Positions 4,946 to 11,174 of a DNA stretch of 11,174 nucleotides are shown piece after piece. The translations under genes and the position numbers were made by a program. The notes under the pieces were generated by a model. It searched no databases. It saw nothing but the letters and a program-made list of their open reading frames with translations, and was not told the origin of the DNA. Origin of the DNA: Treponema sp. (lineage in GTDB: Bacteria; Spirochaetota; Spirochaetia; Treponematales; Breznakiellaceae); NCBI GenBank assembly GCA_031270205.1, contig JAISYA010000061.1, positions 1 through 11,174 of the forward strand, written 5' to 3'. Position 1 is the first letter of the stretch. Every line of letters begins with the position of its first letter.

Positions 4946-5935
4946 TTACCGCAGTTCCAGAATAATGCGGTATTTCAGGTAGATTTCCTCAAGGGTGTGC
5001 AAGGGGCCGGGCGCGGAGCTGCGTTTGCGGAAGGCGCAGGCTTCCCGGCGCTCAATAAAGAAATCGTAGATAGCGCGATGGTCCCGGTCGTTAACCACCG
5101 AATAAGTGGGCCTGGAGCCAAGGTAGGAACGGATCTCGTCATAGCCTATGGCGGCAATGCCGAAGCGGCTCAGGCGGAAACGGACCTGCTGAATCTCCTC
5201 ATAAGAAAGGCCGAAGAGAAATTCTTCCAGGGCCCATCTGGTTTCGTCGTTCGTGGATTCCTTCAGGAGAAAGTCCTGCCAGTCCTGCGCCATGTCTATT
5301 GATATCCGCAGCAGTTCGGTATTGCCGTCCATGGTTCCAAAGCTGGGAGGAGCCGCGTCACGGGCAATCCAGAGGGACGAGAGGGCCGAAAGGTGGCGGA
5401 TGCCCCGGCGGTCCACACCGCTGTCCCAGAGGGCAATGAGATCGTTGGCGAGGCTTGTCTTGGTATGCCGTGAAAAATCGGGGTCGGCAAGGCAGGAAAA
5501 ATACACCTCCTCCGCCATGAGGGTACAAATAATTGAGAGAACCACATTTCGCAGCGGGGAACGGAATTCCGGCTTTTCATCAACGAGATAGGCAAGCAGG
5601 GAAAAGGCGTGAAATTTCGCCACAAGAAAACTGCGCAGGGCCACTACCTTGGTAGGTATATGCAAGAGATGGGAAGGCGACGAGAAGGCAAGCAGGGATT
5701 CGATAAGCAGCTCTTCGTCCCGAATAAGCCCTTTCAGGAACTCGGTGTGCCGTATTGAAGGATACTCCGAAACCACCGCCCCCAGTTTCCTGAGGCGGAG
5801 AAACCGTTCGGACACTAACGTATAATCCTCGGGAGCGGCGTCCTTGAGCCATTCCCTCACATCGCCGACCAGGCGTTCTTCTTCACCGGTCAAGAACAGC
5901 GCGGTCGGCTTGTTTTCCGGTTCGTCCAGAGACAT
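4946..5935 (-). CDS. Unrecognised 329-aa protein, probably spirochaete-specific
   Basis: The protein begins MSLDEPENKPTALFLTGEE and is acidic and helix-rich throughout, with alternating charged and Leu/Ile/Phe positions. The most hydrophobic stretch (about 96-145) contains charged residues and is more likely a buried helical core than a membrane segment. No signal peptide, catalytic motif or zinc site is visible. The C-terminal third (about 240-329) is rich in Arg and Tyr. I do not recognise the family. It resembles other large helical hypothetical proteins of treponemes in composition, and sits downstream of argS on the same strand, 160 bp away. The start ATG 5935 lacks a Shine-Dalgarno and lies where transcription is predicted to begin. 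The 3' end is convergent with the HD-GYP gene. Confidence 0.8.
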   Translation of the reverse strand: MSLDEPENKPTALFLTGEEERLVGDVREWLKDAAPEDYTLVSERFLRLRKLGAVVSEYPSIRHTEFLKGLIRDEELLIESLLAFSSPSHLLHIPTKVVALRSFLVAKFHAFSLLAYLVDEKPEFRSPLRNVVLSIICTLMAEEVYFSCLADPDFSRHTKTSLANDLIALWDSGVDRRGIRHLSALSSLWIARDAAPPSFGTMDGNTELLRISIDMAQDWQDFLLKESTNDETRWALEEFLFGLSYEEIQQVRFRLSRFGIAAIGYDEIRSYLGSRPTYSVVNDRDHRAIYDFFIERREACAFRKRSSAPGPLHTLEEIYLKYRIILELR

Positions 5936-5942
5936 ATACTAT

Positions 5943-5971
5943 AAGATACCGGTAAAAGCCGGATTTATCAA
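5943..5971 (-). promoter_or_regulatory. Promoter of the 329-aa protein gene, possibly giving a leaderless mRNA
   Basis: On the minus strand TTGATA (5966-5971, five of six) is followed after exactly 17 bp by TATCTT (5943-5948, four of six). Transcription is expected to begin near 5936, one or so bases before the ATG at 5935. The spacer contains the small inverted repeat CCGG-CTTTTA-CCGG. No ribosome-binding site can fit between the promoter and the start codon. Confidence 0.5.
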
Positions 5972-6095
5972 GGAAAATTTGCCTGGATTTGAATAGCCGT
6001 GCGGCCTTCCAGACAGGTTTGCCGAAGAGCCGGGATAACAACATACGGGAGGGAATGCGGACAATAAGAAAGAACAATTTTGGGAAATGGTCAGC

Positions 6096-7925
6096 TTACA
6101 TCACTTCCAGGAAAGGTATGCAAACGAGATCGAGGGCGTCGCGTAAGACCAGCGCCACGGCGCGGGAAAGGGCAAGGCGGGCGGCGGCCAGTTCGGGGGT
6201 TTCGGCGTTCAAAATCGGGCAGTCATGGTAAAAGCGGCTGAAGGAACGGGAAAGCCCGTACAGGTAGGCGGCAAGGCGTGAAGGGTCAAGACTTGCGGCG
6301 GCTTCGCTTGCCGCGGCGGGATAGGCCGCCAGCGCTTTGAGGAGTTCCCATTCAGGATCACCGGTTAAAAGGGAACAGTCGGGAAAAGCGCCCGTATGCG
6401 GCGCGCCGTTTTTTTCGCTTTTGCGGAGCATCGACGAAATGCGCGCGCCCATGTACTGTAAATAGGGGCCGGTATTGCCGTTAAAGGAGAGGGACTCCTT
6501 GGGATCAAAGAGCATGTCTTTTGCGGGGCCGGTCTGCAAGAGGTAATAGTGCAGCGCGCCAATAGCTATTTTCTCGGCTACTTCCGCCGGGTTCCCCACT
6601 TCCCCCTCGCGTTCTTTTTCCTTGATCTCGGCAAGGGCCATGTCTCTCAGATTGTCAATTAAATCGTCGGCGTCCACTACCGTGCCTTCACGGCTTTTCA
6701 TTTTCCCTTCGGGCAGGTTTACCATGCCATAGGAAAGGTGGTAGAGATTTTTGGCCCAGGGGAAACCGAGTTTATCAAGAAGGATGAACAGTACCCTGAA
6801 ATGGTACTGCTGCTCCGAGCCTACCACAAAAATCAACTGATCAAAGGGCCAGTCCTTGTACCGGTAAATGGCGGTACCTATGTCCTGGGTGATGTAGATG
6901 GAAGTACCGTCGCCGCGGAGCAGTATTTTCTTGTCGAGTTTTTCGGCGCTCAGGTCCACCGCTACCGCGCCGTCATCTTCCCGGAAAAACAGGCCCCGCT
7001 CCAGGCCCTTGAGTACCTCGTCCCTGCCCAGCAAATAGGTATCGCTTTCAAAATAATACTGGTCAAAAGAGACGCCGGTCCGTTCATAGGTTTTTTTCAT
7101 CCCTTCCACGGCCCAGGAATTCATCTGCTTCCAGAGAGCCGTTGTTTCGGGATCCCCGGCCTCCCAATTGCGGAGCAGTTCCTGGGCGCGGGCCAGGAGC
7201 GGGGCCCCGGCTTCGGCTTCCTCTTTGGTAAGGCCTTTGCTTTGTACAAGTTCATCGATTTCTTTTTTAAGATACCTGTTGAAACACACATACCACTCGC
7301 CGACAAAGTGATCGCTTTTGATTCCTTCGGACTCCGGCGTTTTGCCCCCGCTCTGTTCTTTATAGGCAAGCATGGACTTGCAGATGTGGATGCCCCGGTC
7401 GTTGATGATGCACACCTTGCGGACATCCGCGCCGCAGGCCGCGAGAATACGGGAGATACTTTCACCCAGGACATCATTTCTGAGGTGGCCAAGATGCAGG
7501 GGTTTGTTGGTATTGGGGCTTGAAAATTCCACCATGACTTTTTTACCGGCAAGCGTACCGGGCCTGCCGAAAGTGAATTCCCCGCCGGCGAAAACCTCGC
7601 GGAGGATCGCTTCCGTCACAGAGGCCCGGTCAAGGCGCACATTCACATAAGGCCCCAGCGCTTCAAACGAGCCGCCCATACCGGCATCGTCCGCGGCAAG
7701 GCGGGCGCAGACCTGCGCGGCGATTTGCGGCGGCCTTTTGCGCAACAGTTTTGCATAACTGAACATGGGAAAGCCAATGTCTCCCATTGCGGGATCGGGG
7801 GGCGCTTCGGCGCCAAGCTGCGCGGACGTAACGCCGCCTTCGATTCCGCTTTCCCGCATTAGCGCGCTGAGGGCGGCGGCTATCTGTATTTTCCAGGGTT
7901 CTTTGAAATCCATTGTTAGCGCCAT
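6096..7925 (-). CDS. argS: Arginyl-tRNA synthetase
   Basis: This class I synthetase attaches arginine to tRNA-Arg. The 609-aa product has an N-terminal tRNA-binding domain (about 1-120). The catalytic Rossmann fold carries SSPNTNKPLHLGH, with the HIGH-type HLGH at 144-147. The KMSKS-type loop reads KMKSREG (408-414), a form used by ArgRS enzymes. The SFNGNTGPYLQY segment (480-491) leads into the all-helical DALR anticodon-binding domain at the C-terminus (to 609). Length and domain order are complete. The start is ATG 7925, which shares its A with the TAA stop of the upstream pgeF-like gene (TAATG), implying translational coupling. There is no good Shine-Dalgarno. A second in-frame ATG four codons later is possible. 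It lies at the distal end of a leftward three-gene cluster. Confidence 0.96.
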   Translation of the reverse strand: MALTMDFKEPWKIQIAAALSALMRESGIEGGVTSAQLGAEAPPDPAMGDIGFPMFSYAKLLRKRPPQIAAQVCARLAADDAGMGGSFEALGPYVNVRLDRASVTEAILREVFAGGEFTFGRPGTLAGKKVMVEFSSPNTNKPLHLGHLRNDVLGESISRILAACGADVRKVCIINDRGIHICKSMLAYKEQSGGKTPESEGIKSDHFVGEWYVCFNRYLKKEIDELVQSKGLTKEEAEAGAPLLARAQELLRNWEAGDPETTALWKQMNSWAVEGMKKTYERTGVSFDQYYFESDTYLLGRDEVLKGLERGLFFREDDGAVAVDLSAEKLDKKILLRGDGTSIYITQDIGTAIYRYKDWPFDQLIFVVGSEQQYHFRVLFILLDKLGFPWAKNLYHLSYGMVNLPEGKMKSREGTVVDADDLIDNLRDMALAEIKEKEREGEVGNPAEVAEKIAIGALHYYLLQTGPAKDMLFDPKESLSFNGNTGPYLQYMGARISSMLRKSEKNGAPHTGAFPDCSLLTGDPEWELLKALAAYPAAASEAAASLDPSRLAAYLYGLSRSFSRFYHDCPILNAETPELAAARLALSRAVALVLRDALDLVCIPFLEVM

Positions 7926-8773
7926 TATAAACAGAGCCGCCGCTTACGGCAAGCGGTATTAAAACGCGGAAAACGGCCGCAGAGGGCGGCCATGCGCGTG
8001 TATCCCTCACCTTCGCGCCTGTATGAGCCGAGCCGTTCATCGGTGAAAGTACAGCCGTTGCAAACACTGATGTTCCGTACGCCGCCGCCGGCAAGAAGGC
8101 GGACATTGGCGGCCTTTAGGTCAAGATACCATGCGGGGCCGCCGGGAGTATCTTCCCGCCGCGTCACCTGTTTGAAAAAAGCAATATCCGGCGCCGGTTC
8201 TGCCGGCATCGGAATAACACCAAATTCTTTCTCAAAAGCGGCGGCCCGTTCTCCGTCTACCTTATAACAGCAGGAATCAATGCAGGGACCCAGCGCGGCG
8301 GCAATCGCCTCCGGCCTTGTGCCCCAGCGCTCCGCCATGAGTTTCAGGGCCGAAAGCGCGATGCCCGTTCCCTTCCAGCCCGAATGTACAAGGCCGAAAA
8401 CGCCGGTTTCGGTATCAAACAGATACACCGGCAGACAGTCCGCCACGGTAACGCTGAGGATGATTTCCCGGTCATCACTGACCATACCGTCCGCGGGTAA
8501 GACGGGCGGGCACAACCGATCCACCGCCAGTACCTCGCGGGAATGAACCTGGTTAAGGCTGTAAACCCGCAAAGGATCCAGGCCCAGCGCCTTTAACAGA
8601 GCCAGGCGGGAGGTCCCGCCTGAATACGCCATGTCCCCCGCGAAACGGGACGAGACGCCGCAGGAAATGCCCGTAAGGGGAGCGCCGTCGAACATAAAAG
8701 GAAAAGCGGCGAATACGGGCCGCCCCTGATCGTCCGCGCTGAACGCAAGGTCGAAGGAATACAGGCTGATCAA
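7925..8773 (-). CDS. pgeF: PgeF/YfiH-family (laccase-domain) protein
   Basis: The 282-aa product matches the multicopper-oxidase-like YfiH fold. Key residues are H77 (NQVHSRE), C113 (VADCLP) and H130 (VHSGWKG), the zinc-binding triad of the family. LGPCIDSCC (161-169), the CNGC-T segment (238-242) and SYRREG (250-255) are also seen. In E. coli PgeF removes wrongly incorporated L-Ser from a peptidoglycan precursor, and related proteins act on purine nucleosides; which applies here is unknown. There is no signal peptide. The start is a TTG at 8773: reading upstream in frame, the TAG stop of the preceding gene is met after five codons and no ATG or GTG lies between. The next in-frame ATG would remove about 26 residues. 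A G-rich stretch precedes the TTG, but no clear AGGAGG. The tail (about 268-282) is Arg/Cys-rich and probably not part of the fold. Confidence 0.9.
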   Translation of the reverse strand: MISLYSFDLAFSADDQGRPVFAAFPFMFDGAPLTGISCGVSSRFAGDMAYSGGTSRLALLKALGLDPLRVYSLNQVHSREVLAVDRLCPPVLPADGMVSDDREIILSVTVADCLPVYLFDTETGVFGLVHSGWKGTGIALSALKLMAERWGTRPEAIAAALGPCIDSCCYKVDGERAAAFEKEFGVIPMPAEPAPDIAFFKQVTRREDTPGGPAWYLDLKAANVRLLAGGGVRNISVCNGCTFTDERLGSYRREGEGYTRMAALCGRFPRFNTACRKRRLCL

Positions 8774-8788
8774 TGAGAAAGCCCGCCC

Positions 8789-10501
8789 CTAATTTCCCAG
8801 TTCGTCAATATCCCTGAGTATCCGCAGGGCCTGCTGCAACTGATTGAGCGAGTCCGCCACGCCCTCAAGAAAGGCTTCCGGATTTTTGCCGCCAAGCTTG
8901 TCCCAGTTAGCAAGGGTATCGTATTTGCTCCCTCCGCCTTTTTTCAGCATGTCGGTAAGAATATTGATCATGGTGGATATCGCGTCACGGGTACGGATTA
9001 TTATCCCGCTGGCCTCATGCGAAACCTCATCGGTAACCTGCTGCAGCTTCCGCCTTTTAACCTGCAATGAAGTTACTTCTTCCCTTATCTGATTGTAGCG
9101 TGTTCCGTGTTCTCCGGAGTACGCTATCTTCGAATCAAGCTGTCTTATATCATCCCCGATTCTTACAATGTCGTCATACGCTTCCGTGTACGCGGAGCGG
9201 CTTTCTTTCCTGAAAAACGCGCCGTCAAGAAGGATGGGCCGCAAAAAAATATTGATCCTGGGCATAAAAACCGCGGAGTAAAAAGTCATCAAAAAAGAAA
9301 GGGCAAAAGACTCCGGCAGCGGAAAGCCCATGGGATTGGCTTCGGAAACCACGTTATCCATAATTTTCAGATTCGCGCCGTTAAGAAAATGCCGAAACGT
9401 GTCGTTCAGGCCCCGCTGTTTACACCGCCGCATATAATCGGCAATCCGTATGTCAATCTGTTTCTTCCAGTATTCCCGGTAAATGACAAACCAGTCCTCG
9501 CCGCCGCTTATCTGCTGGGGCGCCAGAGTCAGATCCCGGCTCGCGCAACGGAGAATTTTGGTAAGGGGAACCTTTTTGTTGAAAAACCGAATGGTCGATA
9601 TAGCCTCTTCAGCCCTGGCAAGGAGGCTCCGTATTTCAACATTCATGTCAAAACCCGGCTCCCCGGAGCGCTCCTGGAGGCGGTACACAAACAGGGATTC
9701 CAAAAGAGACAGGGCCGGCGGGTCCTTCAGGGAAAAAAGAATATTGTTGAGGCTGACAAGTAAATCCCGGACCGCATTAACGGGACAGGTATGTCCCTTG
9801 CCTGAAGAACCGAATGTTATCATAATCCGGTCAAAAGCAAAAGACGCAAGTTCCCTGAGACAGTTGAGGGAGCGGGCGTTGGAATACATAACGTTCCGCT
9901 GGGTATCGTTAATCGTGAAAAGGATATCTTCCATCGCCTTGGTGGCGGCCTGCCGCAGTTTCCGTTCGGAAGAATCGTGTGTGCCGCTAAATAACTCAGG
10001 AACCGTTTCGGTCTCAAGGCGGTGGTGCAATTCCCCTATTTCCAGCGAGCCGAGAAAGGCGTAAAAGCCGCCCTTGTCCCGGTTAACGCTGGTGTCCAGG
10101 GCGGTAAAGAAAAAGCGCGCCGCGTCCTTCAGCTCCGTCAAAAGATCAAAAAAACCCAGCGGCAGCAGATTCTTCTGATAATCGTACAGCCCCGGCGCCT
10201 TCGCCTCTATTTCCCTGCCCAGCTTGCTTACCAAACTGTCTTCAAATATTTTGACCGGCGGCTTGCTCTTGAGATACGCCAGGATAAACAAGCGGAGGCG
10301 CTCATACCAGGGCAGGCGGGTGTAGCGTTCCTCTAAAAGTTCCTCCTGTTCCGCTTCTCCCCCGTCTTCGTACAGAGGCTCGAACGACAAATCGCTCTGC
10401 CCCCGGAGTTTTTCCAGCAGGTCATTCCGTTCATCCAGACTCAACCCGGCAACCAGACGGCTCAGAGTCTTGTCTTCTTGAGGGGGCAGCGAACTATCCA
10501 T
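8789..10501 (-). CDS. Large helical protein resembling spirochaetal DUF5312
   Basis: The 570-aa product starts MDSSLPPQEDKTLSRLVAGL and is soluble and mainly helical, with no signal peptide. An acidic patch (about 42-58, GGEAEQEELLEE) is followed by a conserved-looking Trp/Tyr/Arg block RLPWYERLRLFILAYLKSKPP (62-82). The middle (about 110-430) contains many Phe- and Leu-rich helices. Residues about 436-515 look like a long coiled coil (DDIVRIGDDIRQLDSKIA, then VTSLQVKRRKLQQVTDEV). The tail ends in another amphipathic helix (549-567). I recall this type of protein as DUF5312, known mainly from treponemes; that name is from memory and function is unknown. It is the first gene of the cluster with pgeF and argS (15-bp gap to pgeF). 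The ATG at 10501 has GGGG only one base upstream, so the start is the least certain part. Confidence 0.82.
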   Translation of the reverse strand: MDSSLPPQEDKTLSRLVAGLSLDERNDLLEKLRGQSDLSFEPLYEDGGEAEQEELLEERYTRLPWYERLRLFILAYLKSKPPVKIFEDSLVSKLGREIEAKAPGLYDYQKNLLPLGFFDLLTELKDAARFFFTALDTSVNRDKGGFYAFLGSLEIGELHHRLETETVPELFSGTHDSSERKLRQAATKAMEDILFTINDTQRNVMYSNARSLNCLRELASFAFDRIMITFGSSGKGHTCPVNAVRDLLVSLNNILFSLKDPPALSLLESLFVYRLQERSGEPGFDMNVEIRSLLARAEEAISTIRFFNKKVPLTKILRCASRDLTLAPQQISGGEDWFVIYREYWKKQIDIRIADYMRRCKQRGLNDTFRHFLNGANLKIMDNVVSEANPMGFPLPESFALSFLMTFYSAVFMPRINIFLRPILLDGAFFRKESRSAYTEAYDDIVRIGDDIRQLDSKIAYSGEHGTRYNQIREEVTSLQVKRRKLQQVTDEVSHEASGIIIRTRDAISTMINILTDMLKKGGGSKYDTLANWDKLGGKNPEAFLEGVADSLNQLQQALRILRDIDELGN

Positions 10502-10510
10502 ACCCCATAA

Positions 10511-10539
10511 TTGACAATTTTTTCCAAAAATGCTAGTCT
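10511..10539 (+). promoter_or_regulatory. Promoter of tRNA-Gln
   Basis: A perfect TTGACA (10511-10516) is followed after 17 bp by TAGTCT (10534-10539), a weak -10 (three of six). Transcription would begin near 10546 and leave a leader of about 35 nt to be trimmed from the tRNA. The -35 lies only 10 bp from the start codon of the divergent 570-aa gene. Confidence 0.5.
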
Positions 10540-10580
10540 ATGAAAATAGAGGCTGGAGCCAGGGTTTTGCCCGCCCGCCT

Positions 10581-10651
10581 TCCCCGGTTGTGTAATGGTA
10601 GCACGGCAGACTCTGGATCTGCTTGTGGGGGTTCGAATCCTCCCTGGGGAA
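10581..10651 (+). tRNA. tRNA-Gln, anticodon CTG
   Basis: All four arms fold. The acceptor TCCCCGG (10581-10587) pairs with CTGGGGA (10644-10650), with one G-T pair. The D arm is GTGT/GCAC. The anticodon arm is GCAGA-CTCTGGA-TCTGC, with CTG at the 34-36 position reading CAG codons. A 4-nt variable loop leads to the T arm GGGGG-TTCGAAT-CCTCC. The discriminator base is A. CCA is not encoded, so it must be added after transcription. The next feature is an integrase-like remnant, so the 3' half of this gene is a plausible attachment site. Confidence 0.97.
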
Positions 10652-10655
10652 AAGT

Positions 10656-10684
10656 GCTAATTCGTTATGGGATAAGGAATTAGC
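10656..10684. repeat. 8-bp inverted repeat just after tRNA-Gln
   Basis: GCTAATTC (10656-10663) and GAATTAGC (10677-10684) are perfect inverted copies separated by 13 bp. No T run follows, so it is a poor intrinsic terminator. It may help end or process the tRNA transcript, or bind a recombination protein next to the presumed attachment site. Confidence 0.45.
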
Positions 10685-10721
10685 AAGAAGCCTTTTGGGG
10701 GAATTTTCCAAGATTCGTAGC

Positions 10722-10743
10722 ATCGGTACTTTATCGGTACTTT
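10722..10743 (+). repeat. Two tandem 11-bp direct repeats (ATCGGTACTTT)
   Basis: ATCGGTACTTT at 10722-10732 is repeated without a gap at 10733-10743, and followed by AT, the start of a third copy. The repeats lie between tRNA-Gln and the integrase-like remnant. That is where arm-type binding sites of tyrosine integrases often lie. The repetition is certain; the role is inference. Confidence 0.7.
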
Positions 10744-10768
10744 ATTCTTTTGAAAAAAAGAGGATGCT

Positions 10769-11008
10769 ATGGCTAAAAATCCCAGACCGTTTACCCTCAT
10801 TCGCCGGACAGATTCTAAATCTTTCAGGCTCACCTTAAACCCTTCCTGCGGGCTGCCGGACCGCGTGTGCGCCGAATGGCGGCACCACAGCTTCCTTTAC
10901 CGGGGCAATCGGCTTCATTCGAAAGTCTGGTTTAATACCCCGCGGCTTACCGAGGTTCAAACAACATACTGCTTTCAAAAATTTGGTATTAAACCAGACT
11001 TTCGATAA
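10769..11008 (+). pseudogene. Probable remnant of a tyrosine integrase gene (N-terminal part)
   Basis: The ATG at 10769 has AGAGGA 4 nt upstream, and the frame is open to TAA at 11006-11008 (79 aa). The first ~45 residues (starting MAKNPRPFTLIRRTDSKSFR, then LTLNPSCGLP, then AEW) resemble the N-terminal beta-rich arm-binding region of treponemal phage-type integrases as I recall them. A full integrase would be 300-400 aa with a C-terminal R-H-R-Y set, and none of that follows. From about residue 50 the frame runs through the 21-bp inverted-repeat element, so its last ~29 residues are the translated element rather than integrase. The position 118 bp after a tRNA gene supports an integration scar. 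Alternatively it is a short, unrelated gene; its ribosome-binding site is good enough that the peptide may still be made. Confidence 0.45.
10919..11005. repeat. 87-bp palindromic element with perfect 21-bp inverted repeats
   Basis: The left arm (10919-10939, starting TCGAAAGTCTGG and ending TTTAATACC) and the right arm (10985-11005) are perfect reverse complements over 21 bp. They flank a 45-bp core. Within the core CCGCGG-CTTA-CCGAGG can form a smaller imperfect hairpin. No target-site duplication is obvious at the edges, and no transposase is encoded. It interrupts the integrase-like remnant. It may be a miniature inverted-repeat element, a REP/REPIN-type repeat, or a folded recombination site. 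The arms are too long and exact for chance. Confidence 0.85.
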
Positions 11009-11057
11009 AAAATCCCCTTCGCAGAGCGGCAGGGAATTAAACCCCCGGATATTCAAA

Positions 11058-11129
11058 AGCGGGAAACGGGAGTCGGACCCGCGACATCGACCTTGGCAAG
11101 GTCGCGCTCTACCACTGAGCTATTCCCGC
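11058..11129 (-). tRNA. tRNA-Gly, anticodon GCC
   Basis: Read on the minus strand from 11129: acceptor GCGGGAA pairs with TTCCCGC. The D arm is GCTC-AGTGGTA-GAGC. The anticodon arm is CGACC-TTGCCAA-GGTCG, with GCC reading GGC and GGT. The T arm is GCGGG-TCCGACT-CCCGT, with one G-T pair. The discriminator is T, as usual for tRNA-Gly. CCA is not encoded. The gene points back toward the tRNA-Gln scar. Confidence 0.97.
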
Positions 11130-11143
11130 AAAAGACAAGTACT

Positions 11144-11172
11144 ATCTTACCGAAAAAGACCTAAAATGTCAA
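11144..11172 (-). promoter_or_regulatory. Promoter of tRNA-Gly
   Basis: On the minus strand a perfect TTGACA (11167-11172) is followed after 17 bp by TAAGAT (11144-11149, four of six). The transcription start is expected near 11137, leaving a leader of roughly 8 nt before the mature tRNA. Confidence 0.75.
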
Positions 11173-11174
11173 GC

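Noticed and set aside
4691..5302. Plus-strand frame spanning the convergent junction
   Set aside because: It overlaps the HD-GYP and 329-aa genes out of frame and lacks a ribosome-binding site or recognisable domain.
6055..6231. ATG preceded by GGGAGGGA on the plus strand
   Set aside because: The ribosome-binding-site match is good, but the frame runs antisense into the argS 3' end and encodes an Arg-rich chain with no features.
6738..7523. Long open frame on the plus strand (261 codons)
   Set aside because: It lies entirely antisense to argS, whose protein carries all synthetase motifs; it is a shadow of GC-rich codon use.
10919..11005. Integron attC site
   Set aside because: The arms lack the RYYYAAC/GTTRRRY core sites, and no integron integrase or cassette array is present.
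10835..11056. Minus-strand frame across the palindromic element
   Set aside because: It repeats the same translated inverted-repeat arms (SKVWFNT, GIKPDFR) as the plus strand and has no supporting start signal.
1..11174. CRISPR array or defence system
   Set aside because: No series of regularly spaced repeats and no nuclease, helicase or toxin-antitoxin signature was seen in any credible frame.

Overview
The window looks like a chromosomal segment of a spirochaete, most likely a Treponema-like species. The clues are a FlgM anti-sigma factor behind a near-consensus sigma-28 promoter, an RsmI that ends where its C-terminal domain would begin, a GAF/HD-GYP c-di-GMP protein, an arginyl-tRNA synthetase with a KMKSR signature, and several proteins that resemble lineage-restricted treponemal families. 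Base composition is moderately GC-rich, and neither tRNA gene encodes its CCA end. The genus assignment is inference from gene content; no search was run.

Layout. Positions 1-69 hold the 5' end of a leftward gene. A divergent control region follows (about 70-401), with opposing promoters, a 13-bp direct repeat and a hairpin-rich leader. It leads to a 36-aa lysine-rich peptide (402-512) and a 74-aa conserved-looking small protein (602-826). A leftward gene (860-1300) encodes a membrane-anchored protein with two duplicated four-cysteine zinc ribbons. It is nearly head-to-head with rsmI (1315-1995), which appears to start at a GTG placed at the transcription start. flgM follows, with its own sigma-28 promoter and a strong terminator. 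A rightward cluster then encodes a SpoU/TrmH-family RNA methyltransferase, a parvulin PpiC and a GAF-HD-GYP phosphodiesterase (2475-4920).

From 4946 to 10501 everything reads leftward: an unrecognised 329-aa protein with its own, possibly leaderless, promoter; argS; a PgeF/YfiH (laccase-domain) protein joined to argS by a TAATG stop/start overlap; and a 570-aa protein resembling the spirochaetal DUF5312 family. The right end (10511-11174) has tRNA-Gln(CTG), a short remnant that looks like the N-terminus of a tyrosine integrase, 11-bp tandem repeats, an 87-bp element bounded by perfect 21-bp inverted repeats, and tRNA-Gly(GCC) on the opposite strand. This end is best read as the scar of an element integrated at tRNA-Gln, later hit by a small palindromic repeat.

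Functions. Most recognised genes are housekeeping (translation, RNA modification, protein folding, cell-wall or nucleoside clean-up) plus motility and c-di-GMP signalling. No defence system, CRISPR array, secondary-metabolite cluster or complete mobile element is visible. The most novel-looking items are the palindromic element and integrase scar, the small-protein locus with its structured leader, and two candidate leaderless promoters.
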